DNA of 32,395 bases from Pseudonocardia xinjiangensis. GTDB taxonomy: Bacteria; Actinomycetota; Actinomycetes; Mycobacteriales; Pseudonocardiaceae. Under the pieces are notes generated by a model. The model was given only the letters and a program-made list of their open reading frames with translations. It made no database searches and was not told the origin of the DNA. This document shows, piece by piece, positions 15,015-22,816 of this stretch. The stretch is taken from positions 1-32,395 of the forward strand of contig NZ_JAAXKY010000085.1 in assembly GCF_012911925.1 (NCBI RefSeq), read 5' to 3'. The translations under genes and the position numbers were made by a program. Positions within the stretch are counted from its first letter, which is position 1; each line of letters begins with the position of its first letter.

Positions 15015-16829
15015 TCAGGAGCGGTGGTGCACCTCCTGCAGCCGGTACACCGGCGTCGGGATGCCCTCCTGGCGGGCTTTGAGCTGCAGCGCCAGGTAGA
15101 GCGAGTAGTGCCGCGACTGGTGCAGGTTGCCGCCGTGGAACCAGAGCCCCTCCTGCTGGGTGGGCTTCCACATGTTGCGCTCCTCGCCCTCCCACGGCCC
15201 CGGGTCCTTCGCCGTGCCCGAACCGAGGCCCCACACCTTGCCCACCTTGTCGGCCACCTCCTGGTTGATCAGGTCGGCGGCCCAGCCGTTCATCGAGCCG
15301 TAGCCGGTGGCGTAGACCACCAGGTCCGCGGGTAGCTCCGTGTCGTCGTCCAGCACCACCGCGTCCTCGGTCAGCTCGCGGACGGTCCCGTGCACCAGCG
15401 TGATGTCGCCGTTCGCCACCAGGTCGGCGGCGCCGACGTCGATGTAGTAGCCCGAGCCGCGACGCAGGTACTTCATGAACAGGCCGGAGTCGTCGTCGCC
15501 GAAGTCGAGCCAGAACCCGGCCTTCTCCAGCCGCTCGTAGAAGTCGGCGTCGCGCTCGCGGATGGCGTCGTAGATCGGCTTCTGGAACTCGTGCATGATC
15601 CGGTACGGCAGGGACGCGAAGATCATGTCCGCCTTCTGCGTCGTGATCCCGTTCGCCACCGCCCGCTCGGAGTACAGGTCGGCCAACCCCAGCTCCATCA
15701 GCGAGTCGGACTTCACGATGTGCGTCGAGGAGCGCTGCACCATCGTCACGTCGGCGCCGTGCTCCCACAGCGCCGCGCAGATGTCGTGCGCGGAGTTGTT
15801 CGAGCCGATCACCACGGCGCGCTTGCCCGCGTAGGCGTCCGGTCCGGGGTGCTGGGAGCTGTGGTGCTGCTCGCCGCGGAAGCGGTCCTGGCCCGCGATG
15901 GTGGGCACGTTCGCCTTGCCGGACATGCCGGTGGCCAGCACGAGCTGCTCGGGGTGCAGCACCACCTGCTCGCCCGCCCGGTCGAGCACCACGGTCCACT
16001 CGCCTGCCTGCTGGTCGTAGGAGGCGCTCGTGCAGGTCGTCGAGGACCAGTAGTTGATCTCCATGACCTTCGTGTACATCTCGAGCCAGTCGCCGATCTT
16101 GTCCTTCGGCGCGAACACCGGCCAGTTCTTCGGGAAGTCGATGTAGGGCAGGTGGTCGTACCAGACCGGGTCGTGCAGGCAGAGGGACTTGTAGCGGCTG
16201 CGCCACTGGTCACCGGGCCGCTCGTGCCGGTCGACCACCACGTGCGGGACGCCCAGCTGGCGCAGGCGTGCACCCAGTGCGATGCCGCCCTGACCGCCCC
16301 CGACGACCACGACGTAGGGCTGGCTGGTGCGACCCATCTCGGCGTTCTCCGCCTCGCGGGCCTCCTTCCAGCTGATCCGGTCCCGGCGGGCGCCGTGCTC
16401 CACACCCTTCGGCCGCGCATCGCCCTGGGGCTCCTCGTGGCCCTTCAGCTCGTACAGCGTGGTGAGGAGGGTCCAGGCGCCCTCCTCCACGAGCCGCAGA
16501 TGCCCGCGGGCCCGGCCGACCGACGTCTCGAACTCGATCCACGCCTCGGTGACACCACCGGACTCCGACGGCTCCTCGGTGGTGCGGAAGCCGCGGGGGT
16601 CGGTGGTGTCCAGCGTGGCCTGCAGCAGGTCCGTGACTCCGTCACGACCCTCGACCGTGGTGATGTTCCAGGTGAACGAGACGAGGTCCCGCCAGAAGCA
16701 GGTGGTCGCGAACAGGTCGGCCGCCCGTCCGGCGTCCCGCGCGGCGAGAGCCGCCTCGAACTCCGCCAGCCACGCATCGACACGACCGCGCGCAGACGTG
16801 GCAGGCGCCGGCTCGAGGGTCTGCGTCAT
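15015..16829 (-). CDS. Flavin-containing monooxygenase with N-terminal NTF2-like domain
   Basis: The 604-residue protein has two parts. Residues about 15-130 look like an NTF2/SnoaL-type domain (VDAWLAEFEAALAARDAGRA, LVSFTWNITTVEGRDGV). Residues about 170-604 are a group B flavin monooxygenase: the FAD motif VVVVGGGQGGIALGARL (G177-G182), the signature-like HLPYIDFPKNWPVF, and a second dinucleotide site AVVIGSNNSAHDIC in which the canonical third glycine is replaced. ATGYGS is near the C-terminus. Such enzymes oxygenate ketones, amines or sulphides with NADPH and O2; the substrate is unknown. The ATG at 16829 has a good Shine-Dalgarno sequence (GGGAG). It diverges from a GAF regulator that is the natural candidate to control it. 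Confidence 0.88.
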   Translation of the reverse strand: MTQTLEPAPATSARGRVDAWLAEFEAALAARDAGRAADLFATTCFWRDLVSFTWNITTVEGRDGVTDLLQATLDTTDPRGFRTTEEPSESGGVTEAWIEFETSVGRARGHLRLVEEGAWTLLTTLYELKGHEEPQGDARPKGVEHGARRDRISWKEAREAENAEMGRTSQPYVVVVGGGQGGIALGARLRQLGVPHVVVDRHERPGDQWRSRYKSLCLHDPVWYDHLPYIDFPKNWPVFAPKDKIGDWLEMYTKVMEINYWSSTTCTSASYDQQAGEWTVVLDRAGEQVVLHPEQLVLATGMSGKANVPTIAGQDRFRGEQHHSSQHPGPDAYAGKRAVVIGSNNSAHDICAALWEHGADVTMVQRSSTHIVKSDSLMELGLADLYSERAVANGITTQKADMIFASLPYRIMHEFQKPIYDAIRERDADFYERLEKAGFWLDFGDDDSGLFMKYLRRGSGYYIDVGAADLVANGDITLVHGTVRELTEDAVVLDDDTELPADLVVYATGYGSMNGWAADLINQEVADKVGKVWGLGSGTAKDPGPWEGEERNMWKPTQQEGLWFHGGNLHQSRHYSLYLALQLKARQEGIPTPVYRLQEVHHRS

Positions 16830-16910
16830 TGTCAGCTCCCGTCGTCGTGCGCCCTCCTCGTCGACGGCGCCCCGACCTGCAGGAAACACTGCGCCGGGCC
16901 GCCACAGCAG

Positions 16911-16930
16911 GGTTGCAGGGGGTTGCAGCC
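16911..16930. promoter_or_regulatory. Tandem GGTTGCAG repeat in the FMO/regulator divergent region
   Basis: GGTTGCAGGG is followed directly by GGTTGCAGCC, a direct repeat with a 10-bp period, one helical turn. It lies 82 bp upstream of the FMO start and 51 bp upstream of the GAF-regulator start. Position and helical phasing suit an operator for the regulator; no binding data are known to me. Confidence 0.4.
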
Positions 16931-16981
16931 GGTCCTTGTGATCTGCGCGGGCCGCCCTGCACCATGACGGCGGAGGTACCG

Positions 16982-18220
16982 ATGCCGTCACCGCCACCCG
17001 AGAGCGCCCTGCGTCCCGGTGAGGACCCCCGCGAGCACGCTCGGGTGCTCGGGCGGGTCCGGAACGCCGCTCTGACCGGGGTCGACCCGCCGGTCGCCCT
17101 GCGCCCGGTCATCACCGCCTCCTGGCGGCGCGTGCGCGACTCCGGGCTCGACCCCCGTGGGTCGGGCGAGCTGCCGCTGCTCGACAGTGCCGACCTGGAG
17201 CAGCGCCGCGCGGCGAGCGGTCTGGCGCCACTCCTGCCGCTGCTGCGGGCCCGGCTGCTCCCGGTGGCCGAGTCAGCCGCCCAGATCATGGTGGTGGTGG
17301 ACGCCGAGGGGCACGTGCTGTGGCGGGAGGGCGGCGCTTCCGTCCGCCGCCGGGCCGACGACCTCCGGTTCGTCGAGGGTTCGGCGTGGGACGAGAACAC
17401 CGTCGGCACGAACGCGATCGGGACCAGTCTCGTGGTCGGCGCACCCGTGCACGTCTTCGCCGGGGAGCACTGGTCGGAAGGCCACCAGCCCTGGACCTGC
17501 GCCGCCGCGCCGCTGCACGACCCGGTGACCGGCCGCCTCCTGGGTGCGGTCGACCTGAGCGGGCCCGTGCACACCGTCCACGCCGGCACCGTGGCCCTCG
17601 TCGACGCCGTCGCCCGGCTCGTGGAGCTGGAGCTGCGGCTCGCGCACGACCGCACGATCGAGCGGCTGCGGGTGGTGGCGGCACCGCTGCTCGCCCGGCT
17701 CACCGGGCCGGCGCTCGTCGTGAGCCAGGACGGCGTTCCGGCGGCCGCGCTGGACCTCCCCGTCCCCGCCAGGGTGGCACTGCCCGACTCGCTGGAGGGA
17801 GGCGAGGTGTGGCTGCCGGGCCTCGGTCGCTGCACCGCCGAACCGCTGCTCGGAGGATGGCTGCTCCGCCCGGGGGTGCCCGGCGGCGTGACCCCCGACG
17901 AGCCCGTCCACCTACTGCTCGACCTGACGGGCGAGTCGCCTCAGGTCCACGTGACCACCCCGAGTGGCCGCTGGCAGCACACCCTGACCCCACGCCACGC
18001 CGAGATGCTGCGGGCGCTCGCCCGCAGTCCGGAGGGCCGCTCGGCCGCGCAGCTCGCGGCGGACCTGTTCGGCGACAGCGGCAGCCGCGTCACCGTCCGC
18101 GCGGAGATGTCGCGGCTGCGCCGCACCCTGGGCCCCCTGTTGCAGCGCCAGCCCTACCGCATCGCCCGTGGCGTACGGGTCGAGCTGAGGGAACCGGCGG
18201 CCCGCCCCGCGCGAGCATGA
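16982..18220 (+). CDS. GAF-domain transcriptional regulator
   Basis: The 412-residue protein has an N-terminal helical region with SALRPGEDPREHARVLGRVR and VITASWRRVRDSGLDP, the opening typical of AcoR-like and related actinobacterial regulators. A GAF domain follows (about 95-225; ENTVGTNAIGTSLVVGAPVHVFAGEHW and HDPVTGRLLGAVDLSGP). A C-terminal winged-helix-like segment spans about 330-395 (LTPRHAEMLRALARSPEGRS, EMSRLRRTLGPLL). No AAA+ sigma-54 domain is present, so it should act with ordinary holoenzyme. The ATG at 16982 has a textbook Shine-Dalgarno sequence (GGAGG, 5 bp away); an ATG at 16964 is weaker. It diverges from the FMO, which it probably activates on sensing the substrate. Confidence 0.85.
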   Translation: MPSPPPESALRPGEDPREHARVLGRVRNAALTGVDPPVALRPVITASWRRVRDSGLDPRGSGELPLLDSADLEQRRAASGLAPLLPLLRARLLPVAESAAQIMVVVDAEGHVLWREGGASVRRRADDLRFVEGSAWDENTVGTNAIGTSLVVGAPVHVFAGEHWSEGHQPWTCAAAPLHDPVTGRLLGAVDLSGPVHTVHAGTVALVDAVARLVELELRLAHDRTIERLRVVAAPLLARLTGPALVVSQDGVPAAALDLPVPARVALPDSLEGGEVWLPGLGRCTAEPLLGGWLLRPGVPGGVTPDEPVHLLLDLTGESPQVHVTTPSGRWQHTLTPRHAEMLRALARSPEGRSAAQLAADLFGDSGSRVTVRAEMSRLRRTLGPLLQRQPYRIARGVRVELREPAARPARA

Positions 18221-18238
18221 CGCCCGACGGCGCCGCCG

Positions 18239-19384
18239 CTACCGGCTCGATCCCACGCCGGGCACGACCGGGGGGCGGAGCAGCAGCGGCAGGGCCCCGG
18301 CCACCAGGACGCCGAGCACCGCCACCAGCGGCGCCGCGCCGATCGCCCAGGCGCCGTACAACCCGAAGGTGGCGATGTCCGTCCCGACCCCGGCCACGGA
18401 GGTGACCGTGGCCCGGGAACGGCTGTCGATCCGCTCCTGCAGCCGCGCGTCCACGACCACGAGGACACAGCGGAACGCGCCGTAGAAGACGGCCACTGCG
18501 GCTATGCCCGCCGGAAGGCCGCCGAACCCGGCGGTGCCGAACAGGAGCATCGCGCCGCCCAGCACCGCGGCCAGCATCCACGGCCTGAACCGGGCGGCCC
18601 GGCCGGCGAGCGCGGCGCCCGTCACGCCGGCCAGCACGATCGGCAGATCCACCACCGGGACGAACGCCGTCGGCACCCCCCACCCGGCGACGATGAGCGG
18701 GAAGTACTCCTCCACCGCGTCGAACGCGCCGAGCACCGCAGCCGCCACGAGGACGGCGCGCACCCCCGGGCGATGCGCGGCCACGGCGAGCCCGGCACGC
18801 AACGTCGCGAGGTAGCCGGGCTCGTCGTCCGGACCGTCGGCCGAGCCGGTCCCGCGGGGCTGTTCCGGCAGCCGGGACGCCACCGCCGCCGCGGCCAGGC
18901 AGACGCCGACGCTCACCCACCCGACGAGCGGATAACCGCCGACGGCGTACAGCACGGCAGCGGCAGCAGCCGCCGGGATCTGCGCGAGCAGCTCCGCTGC
19001 CGTGACCCACCCGTTCACCCGGGCGTACTGCTCCTCGGCCCCCGCGGCGACCAGCCCGTCGTAGAGCAGGGCCTCGCTCGCACCGGACACGAGCACCCCA
19101 CCCAGGCCCCACAGCACGAACCCGACGGCGAACCCGGTGAAGCTCGGCAGCAGGATCCATCCTGCGTAGCCGCAGGCCTGCAGCACACCGGCCGCCACCA
19201 GGCAGGCCCGCCGGGAGAAGCGGTCGGCGAGCGCTCCGGACGGCACCTCAGCCAGCACACCGACGGCGGACCAGATCACGAACAGCGCGGAGATCTGCGC
19301 GTCGGACAGACCCGTATCGGAGAACAGGAGCGCGTACAGCGGGTAGAGCGGGATGACGTCGGCGAGCAGCGCCCACCCGAACAT
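18239..19384 (-). CDS. MFS transporter
   Basis: The 381-residue protein is very hydrophobic, with about 12 predicted membrane spans. It carries the MFS loop 2-3 signature in the form LAEVPSGALADRFSRRACLV. It begins MFGWALLADVIPLYPLYALL, placing the first span at the N-terminus, and ends in a short polar tail. The major facilitator superfamily moves small solutes by uniport, symport or antiport; the pattern resembles drug or metabolite efflux proteins with the 'ALADRFSRR' loop. No substrate can be assigned. It ends 18 bp from the convergent GAF regulator gene, without a visible terminator. Confidence 0.88.
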   Translation of the reverse strand: MFGWALLADVIPLYPLYALLFSDTGLSDAQISALFVIWSAVGVLAEVPSGALADRFSRRACLVAAGVLQACGYAGWILLPSFTGFAVGFVLWGLGGVLVSGASEALLYDGLVAAGAEEQYARVNGWVTAAELLAQIPAAAAAAVLYAVGGYPLVGWVSVGVCLAAAAVASRLPEQPRGTGSADGPDDEPGYLATLRAGLAVAAHRPGVRAVLVAAAVLGAFDAVEEYFPLIVAGWGVPTAFVPVVDLPIVLAGVTGAALAGRAARFRPWMLAAVLGGAMLLFGTAGFGGLPAGIAAVAVFYGAFRCVLVVVDARLQERIDSRSRATVTSVAGVGTDIATFGLYGAWAIGAAPLVAVLGVLVAGALPLLLRPPVVPGVGSSR

Positions 19385-19500
19385 GCGGCGGGCGAGCGGG
19401 CGGGCCGGGGGCGGGAGCGTGCGTCAACCGGGCATACCGGTCAGGCTAAGGGAACCCGGACCTGCGCCTCCACCGGTTTCGCCACCCCTACGATCCCGGG

Positions 19501-19863
19501 ATGGGCGTTGTCTGGGCAGTGGCATTGACCGGCCTCGTATGCCTGCTCATGGCGTTGGTGGTCCTCGACCGGATCGGCTTCGCCGTCAGCGGACGCAGCT
19601 GGCTTCCCTGGCGTCGCAACAAGCGCACGCAGGCCGTGCTCGCGACCGGGATGGACGAGGTCACGGCGCTGTTCTACGCCACGAAGCACTACGAGCTGGA
19701 GCAGCGCAAGACCGAGTTCGTGCTCCGGGAGGACTCCGACGACGGCGCCCCGCGGCGGTTCGGTCTCGACCTCGACGGCGGTCGGCCGGTCATCACCGTG
19801 GACACACCGGCAGACCCGAAGGACGGTTACCCGGCGGCGCCGTTGAACACCGGTGGTGCGTAG
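19501..19863 (+). CDS. Small membrane-anchored hypothetical protein, DUF6191-like
   Basis: The 120-residue product has one N-terminal membrane segment (VVWAVALTGLVCLLMALVVL, about residues 3-22). A WLPWRR motif follows, then ATGMDEVTALFYATKHYELE and QRKTEFVLREDSDDGAPRR. The second part matches my memory of the DUF6191 pattern (G-x-D-E-hydrophobic, then K-x-x-E-L-E-x-x-x-T). Function unknown. The ATG at 19501 has no Shine-Dalgarno sequence; a TACGAT hexamer 7 bp upstream could be a -10 element of a leaderless transcript. Its last 37 bp overlap the convergent aldo/keto reductase gene. Confidence 0.6.
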   Translation: MGVVWAVALTGLVCLLMALVVLDRIGFAVSGRSWLPWRRNKRTQAVLATGMDEVTALFYATKHYELEQRKTEFVLREDSDDGAPRRFGLDLDGGRPVITVDTPADPKDGYPAAPLNTGGA

Positions 19864-20917
19864 GTCGCCGGCCTGTCACCGATGCCGAGGCCGGGGCTGA
19901 CGATCCAGGACTGGTACCGCGCGGTGAACATCGAGTAGAGCGAGGTGCTCGGCGGGGCGCTCACCTCGTCGAGCTTGCGGCGGGCGTCCGGCGGGATCTC
20001 GAAGTCGAGCGCGGCGAGGTTGCTGTCCAGTTGCTTCACGCTGCTCGCGCCGATGACCACCGAGGAGACGCCGGGCCGGTGACCACCCAGTTGATCGCCA
20101 CCTGCGACATCGGGCGTCCCAGATCCGCCGCCACGCTGTCGAGGCCGTCGATGACCCGCCAGTCGTGCTCCGTGATCGAGACGGGGGAGTCCGGGTTGCC
20201 GAGCCGGCCCTCACCGGCCGCACCCGTGGCCGCCCGCTTGTACTTGCCGCTGAGCAGGCCACCGGACATCGGGCTCCAGCCCGTCACCCCCATCCCCATG
20301 GCCTGGGCCATCGGCACGAACTCCGGCTCGATGACCCGGTTCTTCAGCGAGTACGGCAGCTGGATCGTGACCATCGGAGTCATGCCGTGCGCCTCGGCGT
20401 AGCTCTGCGCCCGCGTCGCGTACCAGGCCGGCACGTCCGACAGCCCGGCATACCGCATCTTGCCCGCCCGGACCAGGTCGTCGAAGGTCTGCACGACCTC
20501 CTCCACCGGGGCGATCCGGTCCCAGGTGTGCAGCAGGTAGAGGTCGAGATGGTCGGTGCCGAGCCGGCGCAGCGACTCCTCCAGGGCCCGCACCATGTGC
20601 TTGCGGCCGTTGCCGCTGGCATTCGGATCGGTCGGGTCGATGGTGTTGGTGAACTTGCTGGTCAGCACCAGCCGCTCCCGGTTACCCGCCTTCGCGATCA
20701 GCGCGCCGAGTATGCGTTCGCTCTGCCCTGCGGTGTAGAAGTCCGCCGTGTCGATGAAGTTCCCGCCCGCCTCGACGTATCGCCGGAAGATCGGCTCCGA
20801 CTCCTCCTCGGTCTTCCCGTACGCGGCGTGGAAGCCGTCGACGCCGAAGTTCATCGTGCCCAACGCCAGCCGGCTCACCCGGAGTCCGGACCGCCCGAGC
20901 AGGTAGTAGTCGTTCAC
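19827..20917 (-). pseudogene. Aldo/keto reductase, interrupted by a single-base frameshift
   Basis: The first part (GTG 20917 to about 20080) encodes a normal aldo/keto reductase N-terminus: LGRSGLRVSRLALGTMNFG, the catalytic Asp and Tyr in FIDTADFYTAGQSE, Lys in LVLTSKF and His in YLLHTWD. Near 20079 the frame is lost. The next frame continues with VVIGASSVKQLDSNLAALDF and ends at 19827, exactly where the family's NADPH-phosphate-binding region and C-terminus should be. Adding one G at about 20079 restores INWVVTRPGVSSVVIGAS. The start has a strong Shine-Dalgarno sequence (GGGGAGG). This is either a recent inactivating deletion or a sequencing error; the downstream part is not otherwise decayed. 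The 3' end overlaps the DUF6191-like gene. Confidence 0.87.
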
Positions 20918-20939
20918 AGCTGCCTCCCCACCTGGTTCA

Positions 20940-20955
20940 CGGCCCGATCGGGCCG
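20940..20955. promoter_or_regulatory. Perfect 16-bp palindrome in the aldo/keto reductase leader
   Basis: CGGCCCGATCGGGCCG is a perfect palindrome 23 bp upstream of the GTG start. It could be an operator or, as a hairpin, reduce access to the Shine-Dalgarno sequence. It has no loop, so an operator is more likely. Confidence 0.35.
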
Positions 20956-20981
20956 CCTCGCCCACAGCGGCGAGACAAAAA

Positions 20982-20997
20982 TGGACCTGCAAGTCCA
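20982..20997. promoter_or_regulatory. Inverted repeat TGGAC-N6-GTCCA, candidate operator
   Basis: TGGACCTGCAAGTCCA, flanked on both sides by A runs on the plus strand, lies 65-80 bp upstream of the aldo/keto reductase start. Local AT content and symmetry are typical of a dimeric repressor operator (MarR, TetR or HxlR type). No such regulator is adjacent. Confidence 0.45.
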
Positions 20998-21013
20998 AAA
21001 TCTGGAGGGCGAA

Positions 21014-21319
21014 CTACCCGCCCTCACCACGAGCCCGCAGCGTCACGGCACCCTGCGCCACCACCTCGATGGCCGTGGTGTCGCCGGATCCAGCACTCAG
21101 CCCGAAGTGACTCTCCAGCTCGGAGCGCAGGAAGACCGCGAGTTCGGCAGCGTCCGCGCCGCCCTCCAGCCGATCCAGGATCGGCGAGATCAAGCAGTCG
21201 TACTCATCCTGCGGCCCACCGCCTCCGACGACGCCGATCGGGTCCCAGGCGTTCAGAAGCTCGCCGAGTGCCGCCACCGGACGGTCAGGGGTGTCCGGTC
21301 CGGGGTCGAGATGCGTCAT
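21014..21319 (-). CDS. Small acidic hypothetical protein
   Basis: The 101-residue protein begins MTHLDPGPDTPDRPVAALGE and has a helical core LLNAWDPIGVVGGGG, then DEYDCLISPILDRLEGG and FLRSELESHFGL. The W-D-P-I-G ... D-E-Y-D-C-L pattern resembles the DUF1871-type family of small helical proteins of unknown function, but I am not certain. No membrane segment. The ATG at 21319 is the only convenient start. It is the last core-like gene before the atypical DNA begins. Confidence 0.6.
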   Translation of the reverse strand: MTHLDPGPDTPDRPVAALGELLNAWDPIGVVGGGGPQDEYDCLISPILDRLEGGADAAELAVFLRSELESHFGLSAGSGDTTAIEVVAQGAVTLRARGEGG

Positions 21320-21652
21320 CCGGCGACCCTAGGACGGCGATCTTGGAACTGCGCGGTCCAGCGCGCCGGACGAGAGCGGCAAGACCGCGGGTCAACCCTG
21401 GAGCACCTCGACACTGGCCCCGGTTCCCTTCAGCCTCGGGGTGACATCTGCTGCGGACGTTGAGCGTTGAGGTGCCCAGCGGGGTTGATGCGGTCGGCGC
21501 GGTCTATGACGCTGGTTGAGGACGAGGTAGCCCCTCTCACGCGCCGCTCCCCCGACTCGGCGTTCTTTTGTCGTCTCCCGTTGGCCCGTGGGTACTGCGC
21601 GGCCCGGAAGTGCCGGCCGGGAGCGGAGCGACAAGGCCGAAGCGCACAAGAA

Positions 21653-21767
21653 GCTAGCACCCGGTCCACTAGGCCCAGCCTTAAACTAGCTGGCTCCAAG
21701 GCCCTTCCCGCTACCTCTCTGCACTCAGGCCTGCCAAAGCTAGCTTTCAGCCACCCTATATGCTAGC
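21653..21767. promoter_or_regulatory. Cluster of GCTAGC/CTAG motifs upstream of a small gene
   Basis: GCTAGC occurs at 21653, 21739 and 21762. A related ACTAGCT lies at 21685 and another CTAG at 21669. The copy at 21736-21747, AAAGCTAGCTTT, is a perfect 12-bp palindrome. CTAG is rare in high-GC actinobacterial DNA, so five in about 115 bp is striking. The last site is 41 bp upstream of the ATG at 21809. This looks like a multi-site operator, possibly bound by the product of that gene. The rest of 21320-21808 is intergenic and shows no recognisable gene. Confidence 0.5.
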
Positions 21768-21808
21768 TTTACCTGATCTTTAGATGAGTGACCGTCAGGA
21801 GCGCGACG

Positions 21809-22219
21809 ATGGACTACCAGGTGGTTTCGGTATCAGTACCGGCAGACCGGGTGGGCGACCTACTCACCTTTGCCGCCGAGCTGGCAAGGTCAACAGGCGG
21901 CGGACCCAAGGGTGAGATTGCCCCCACTACGTCCGAACAGGATGCAGTCGGGATCCGCGAAGCCTACTTGGGCGGCGAAAGCATCCGGTGGCGGCCGTTC
22001 CTCGACATTCTCGTTCGGCAGCCGGGCGATTGGGTCGAGTGGCCGGAACTCTGCAGGCTCATCGACTTCAAGCCTGCACAGGCTGCGGGCATGCTCGGAG
22101 CAGCGGAGCGCCGCTGCCGCCAGAACACGCCCTATGAGAAGAAGCAGGTCGGCGGGAAGCAGTATTTCAGGGTCACCCCTGAGGTTGCGGCCATCATCAA
22201 TGAGGTCACCGGCAGGTAG
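21809..22219 (+). CDS. Unrecognised small protein, possibly DNA-binding
   Basis: The 136-residue protein begins MDYQVVSVSVPADRVGDLLT. A polar stretch precedes a C-terminal domain with WRPFLDILVRQPGDWVEWPE, then LIDFKPAQAAGMLGAAERRC and KQYFRVTPEVAAIINEV. The C-terminal half reads like a winged helix (helix, helix, helix, then a beta wing with KKQVGGKQYFRV), which I infer only from this pattern. The ATG at 21809 has AGGAG 9 bp upstream; an in-frame GTG at 21788 is a weaker start. The gene lies just left of the island's left repeat, after a leader full of CTAG motifs, so autoregulation is plausible. Base composition is between that of the core and of the cargo. Confidence 0.65.
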   Translation: MDYQVVSVSVPADRVGDLLTFAAELARSTGGGPKGEIAPTTSEQDAVGIREAYLGGESIRWRPFLDILVRQPGDWVEWPELCRLIDFKPAQAAGMLGAAERRCRQNTPYEKKQVGGKQYFRVTPEVAAIINEVTGR

Positions 22220-22303
22220 ATCCAACTGCTCGATAAAGCACGTTGCCGTCAATCGCCGCCGTCAACGCCCTGATCGAGTTGGACCGTCGCATCGATCAAC
22301 GCG

Positions 22304-22363
22304 ACCTGGCGGAAGCCGCGGGATTCGAATCCCCGGACCCTCCCAGGACTCTCGCTTTCAAGG
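22304..22363. repeat. Left attachment-site copy (tRNA-Ser 3'-half fragment)
   Basis: It matches 32020-32079 at 54 of 60 positions, from ACCTGGCGGAAGC through the T-arm (GGATTCGAA) to the anticodon region CTCGCTTTCAAGG, after which similarity stops. Both copies have the same orientation. The six mismatches suggest an old insertion or integration from a related but different tRNA sequence. Confidence 0.85.
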
Positions 22364-22816
22364 TGTACTGAGCGCGTGGTCGTCGCGCCCAATGGCTGTT
22401 CAGGCGTTCATCGGCGTCCAGGCGTGCACGAGCCGACCGGGCCGGGTTCCTACATCGGCGTGGCCTGCCGCCTCCTCGAGCGCTCTGAACGCCGTCCGGT
22501 CGGCCTCGAGCGCAGCCCCGACCGCGCGTCCGCCCGTGGGCAGCGGCCCTCGAGCCCACCGCTGGCCGACCTACAGAGCCTCCGCCCACACGAGTGGACG
22601 CGCCGTAGCCCTCCAGCTCTCCAGGGGGTCGCCGGGACGGCGCGGGCCACCTCCGGAGACCCTTGTCCCGCCCGGCGAGGGCTCCGCCCTCGCAGCCGGC
22701 CCCGATGGTCGCCGCCATCACCGACAGGCCCACATCGTCTGGTCTCGTCGGCACAGCTCACCGCTTCGGCAGCCGACACGATAACCTCCAACAACCTAAC
22801 CATCGCAAGGGACCAG
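22364..22816. other. High-GC stretch without a recognisable gene
   Basis: About 450 bp between the left repeat and the methyltransferase start. It is GC-rich like the backbone up to about 22740 and then shifts to the AT-richer style of the cargo. Open frames run through it on both strands, but none gives a protein I recognise. The frame continuous with the methyltransferase is Arg/Pro/Ser-rich and looks non-coding. It may be eroded element backbone plus the methyltransferase promoter. Confidence 0.5.

Noticed and set aside
21392..21699. Transposase C-terminal fragment on the minus strand
   Set aside because: Short open frames with sequence such as GYLVLNQRHR looked suggestive, but no inverted repeats, no catalytic motif and no consistent family.
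22376..22816. Extended N-terminus for the DNA methyltransferase
   Set aside because: The added sequence is Arg/Pro/Ser-rich, high-GC and lacks a motif. The ATG at 22817 has a proper ribosome-binding site and leaves motif X at the normal distance.
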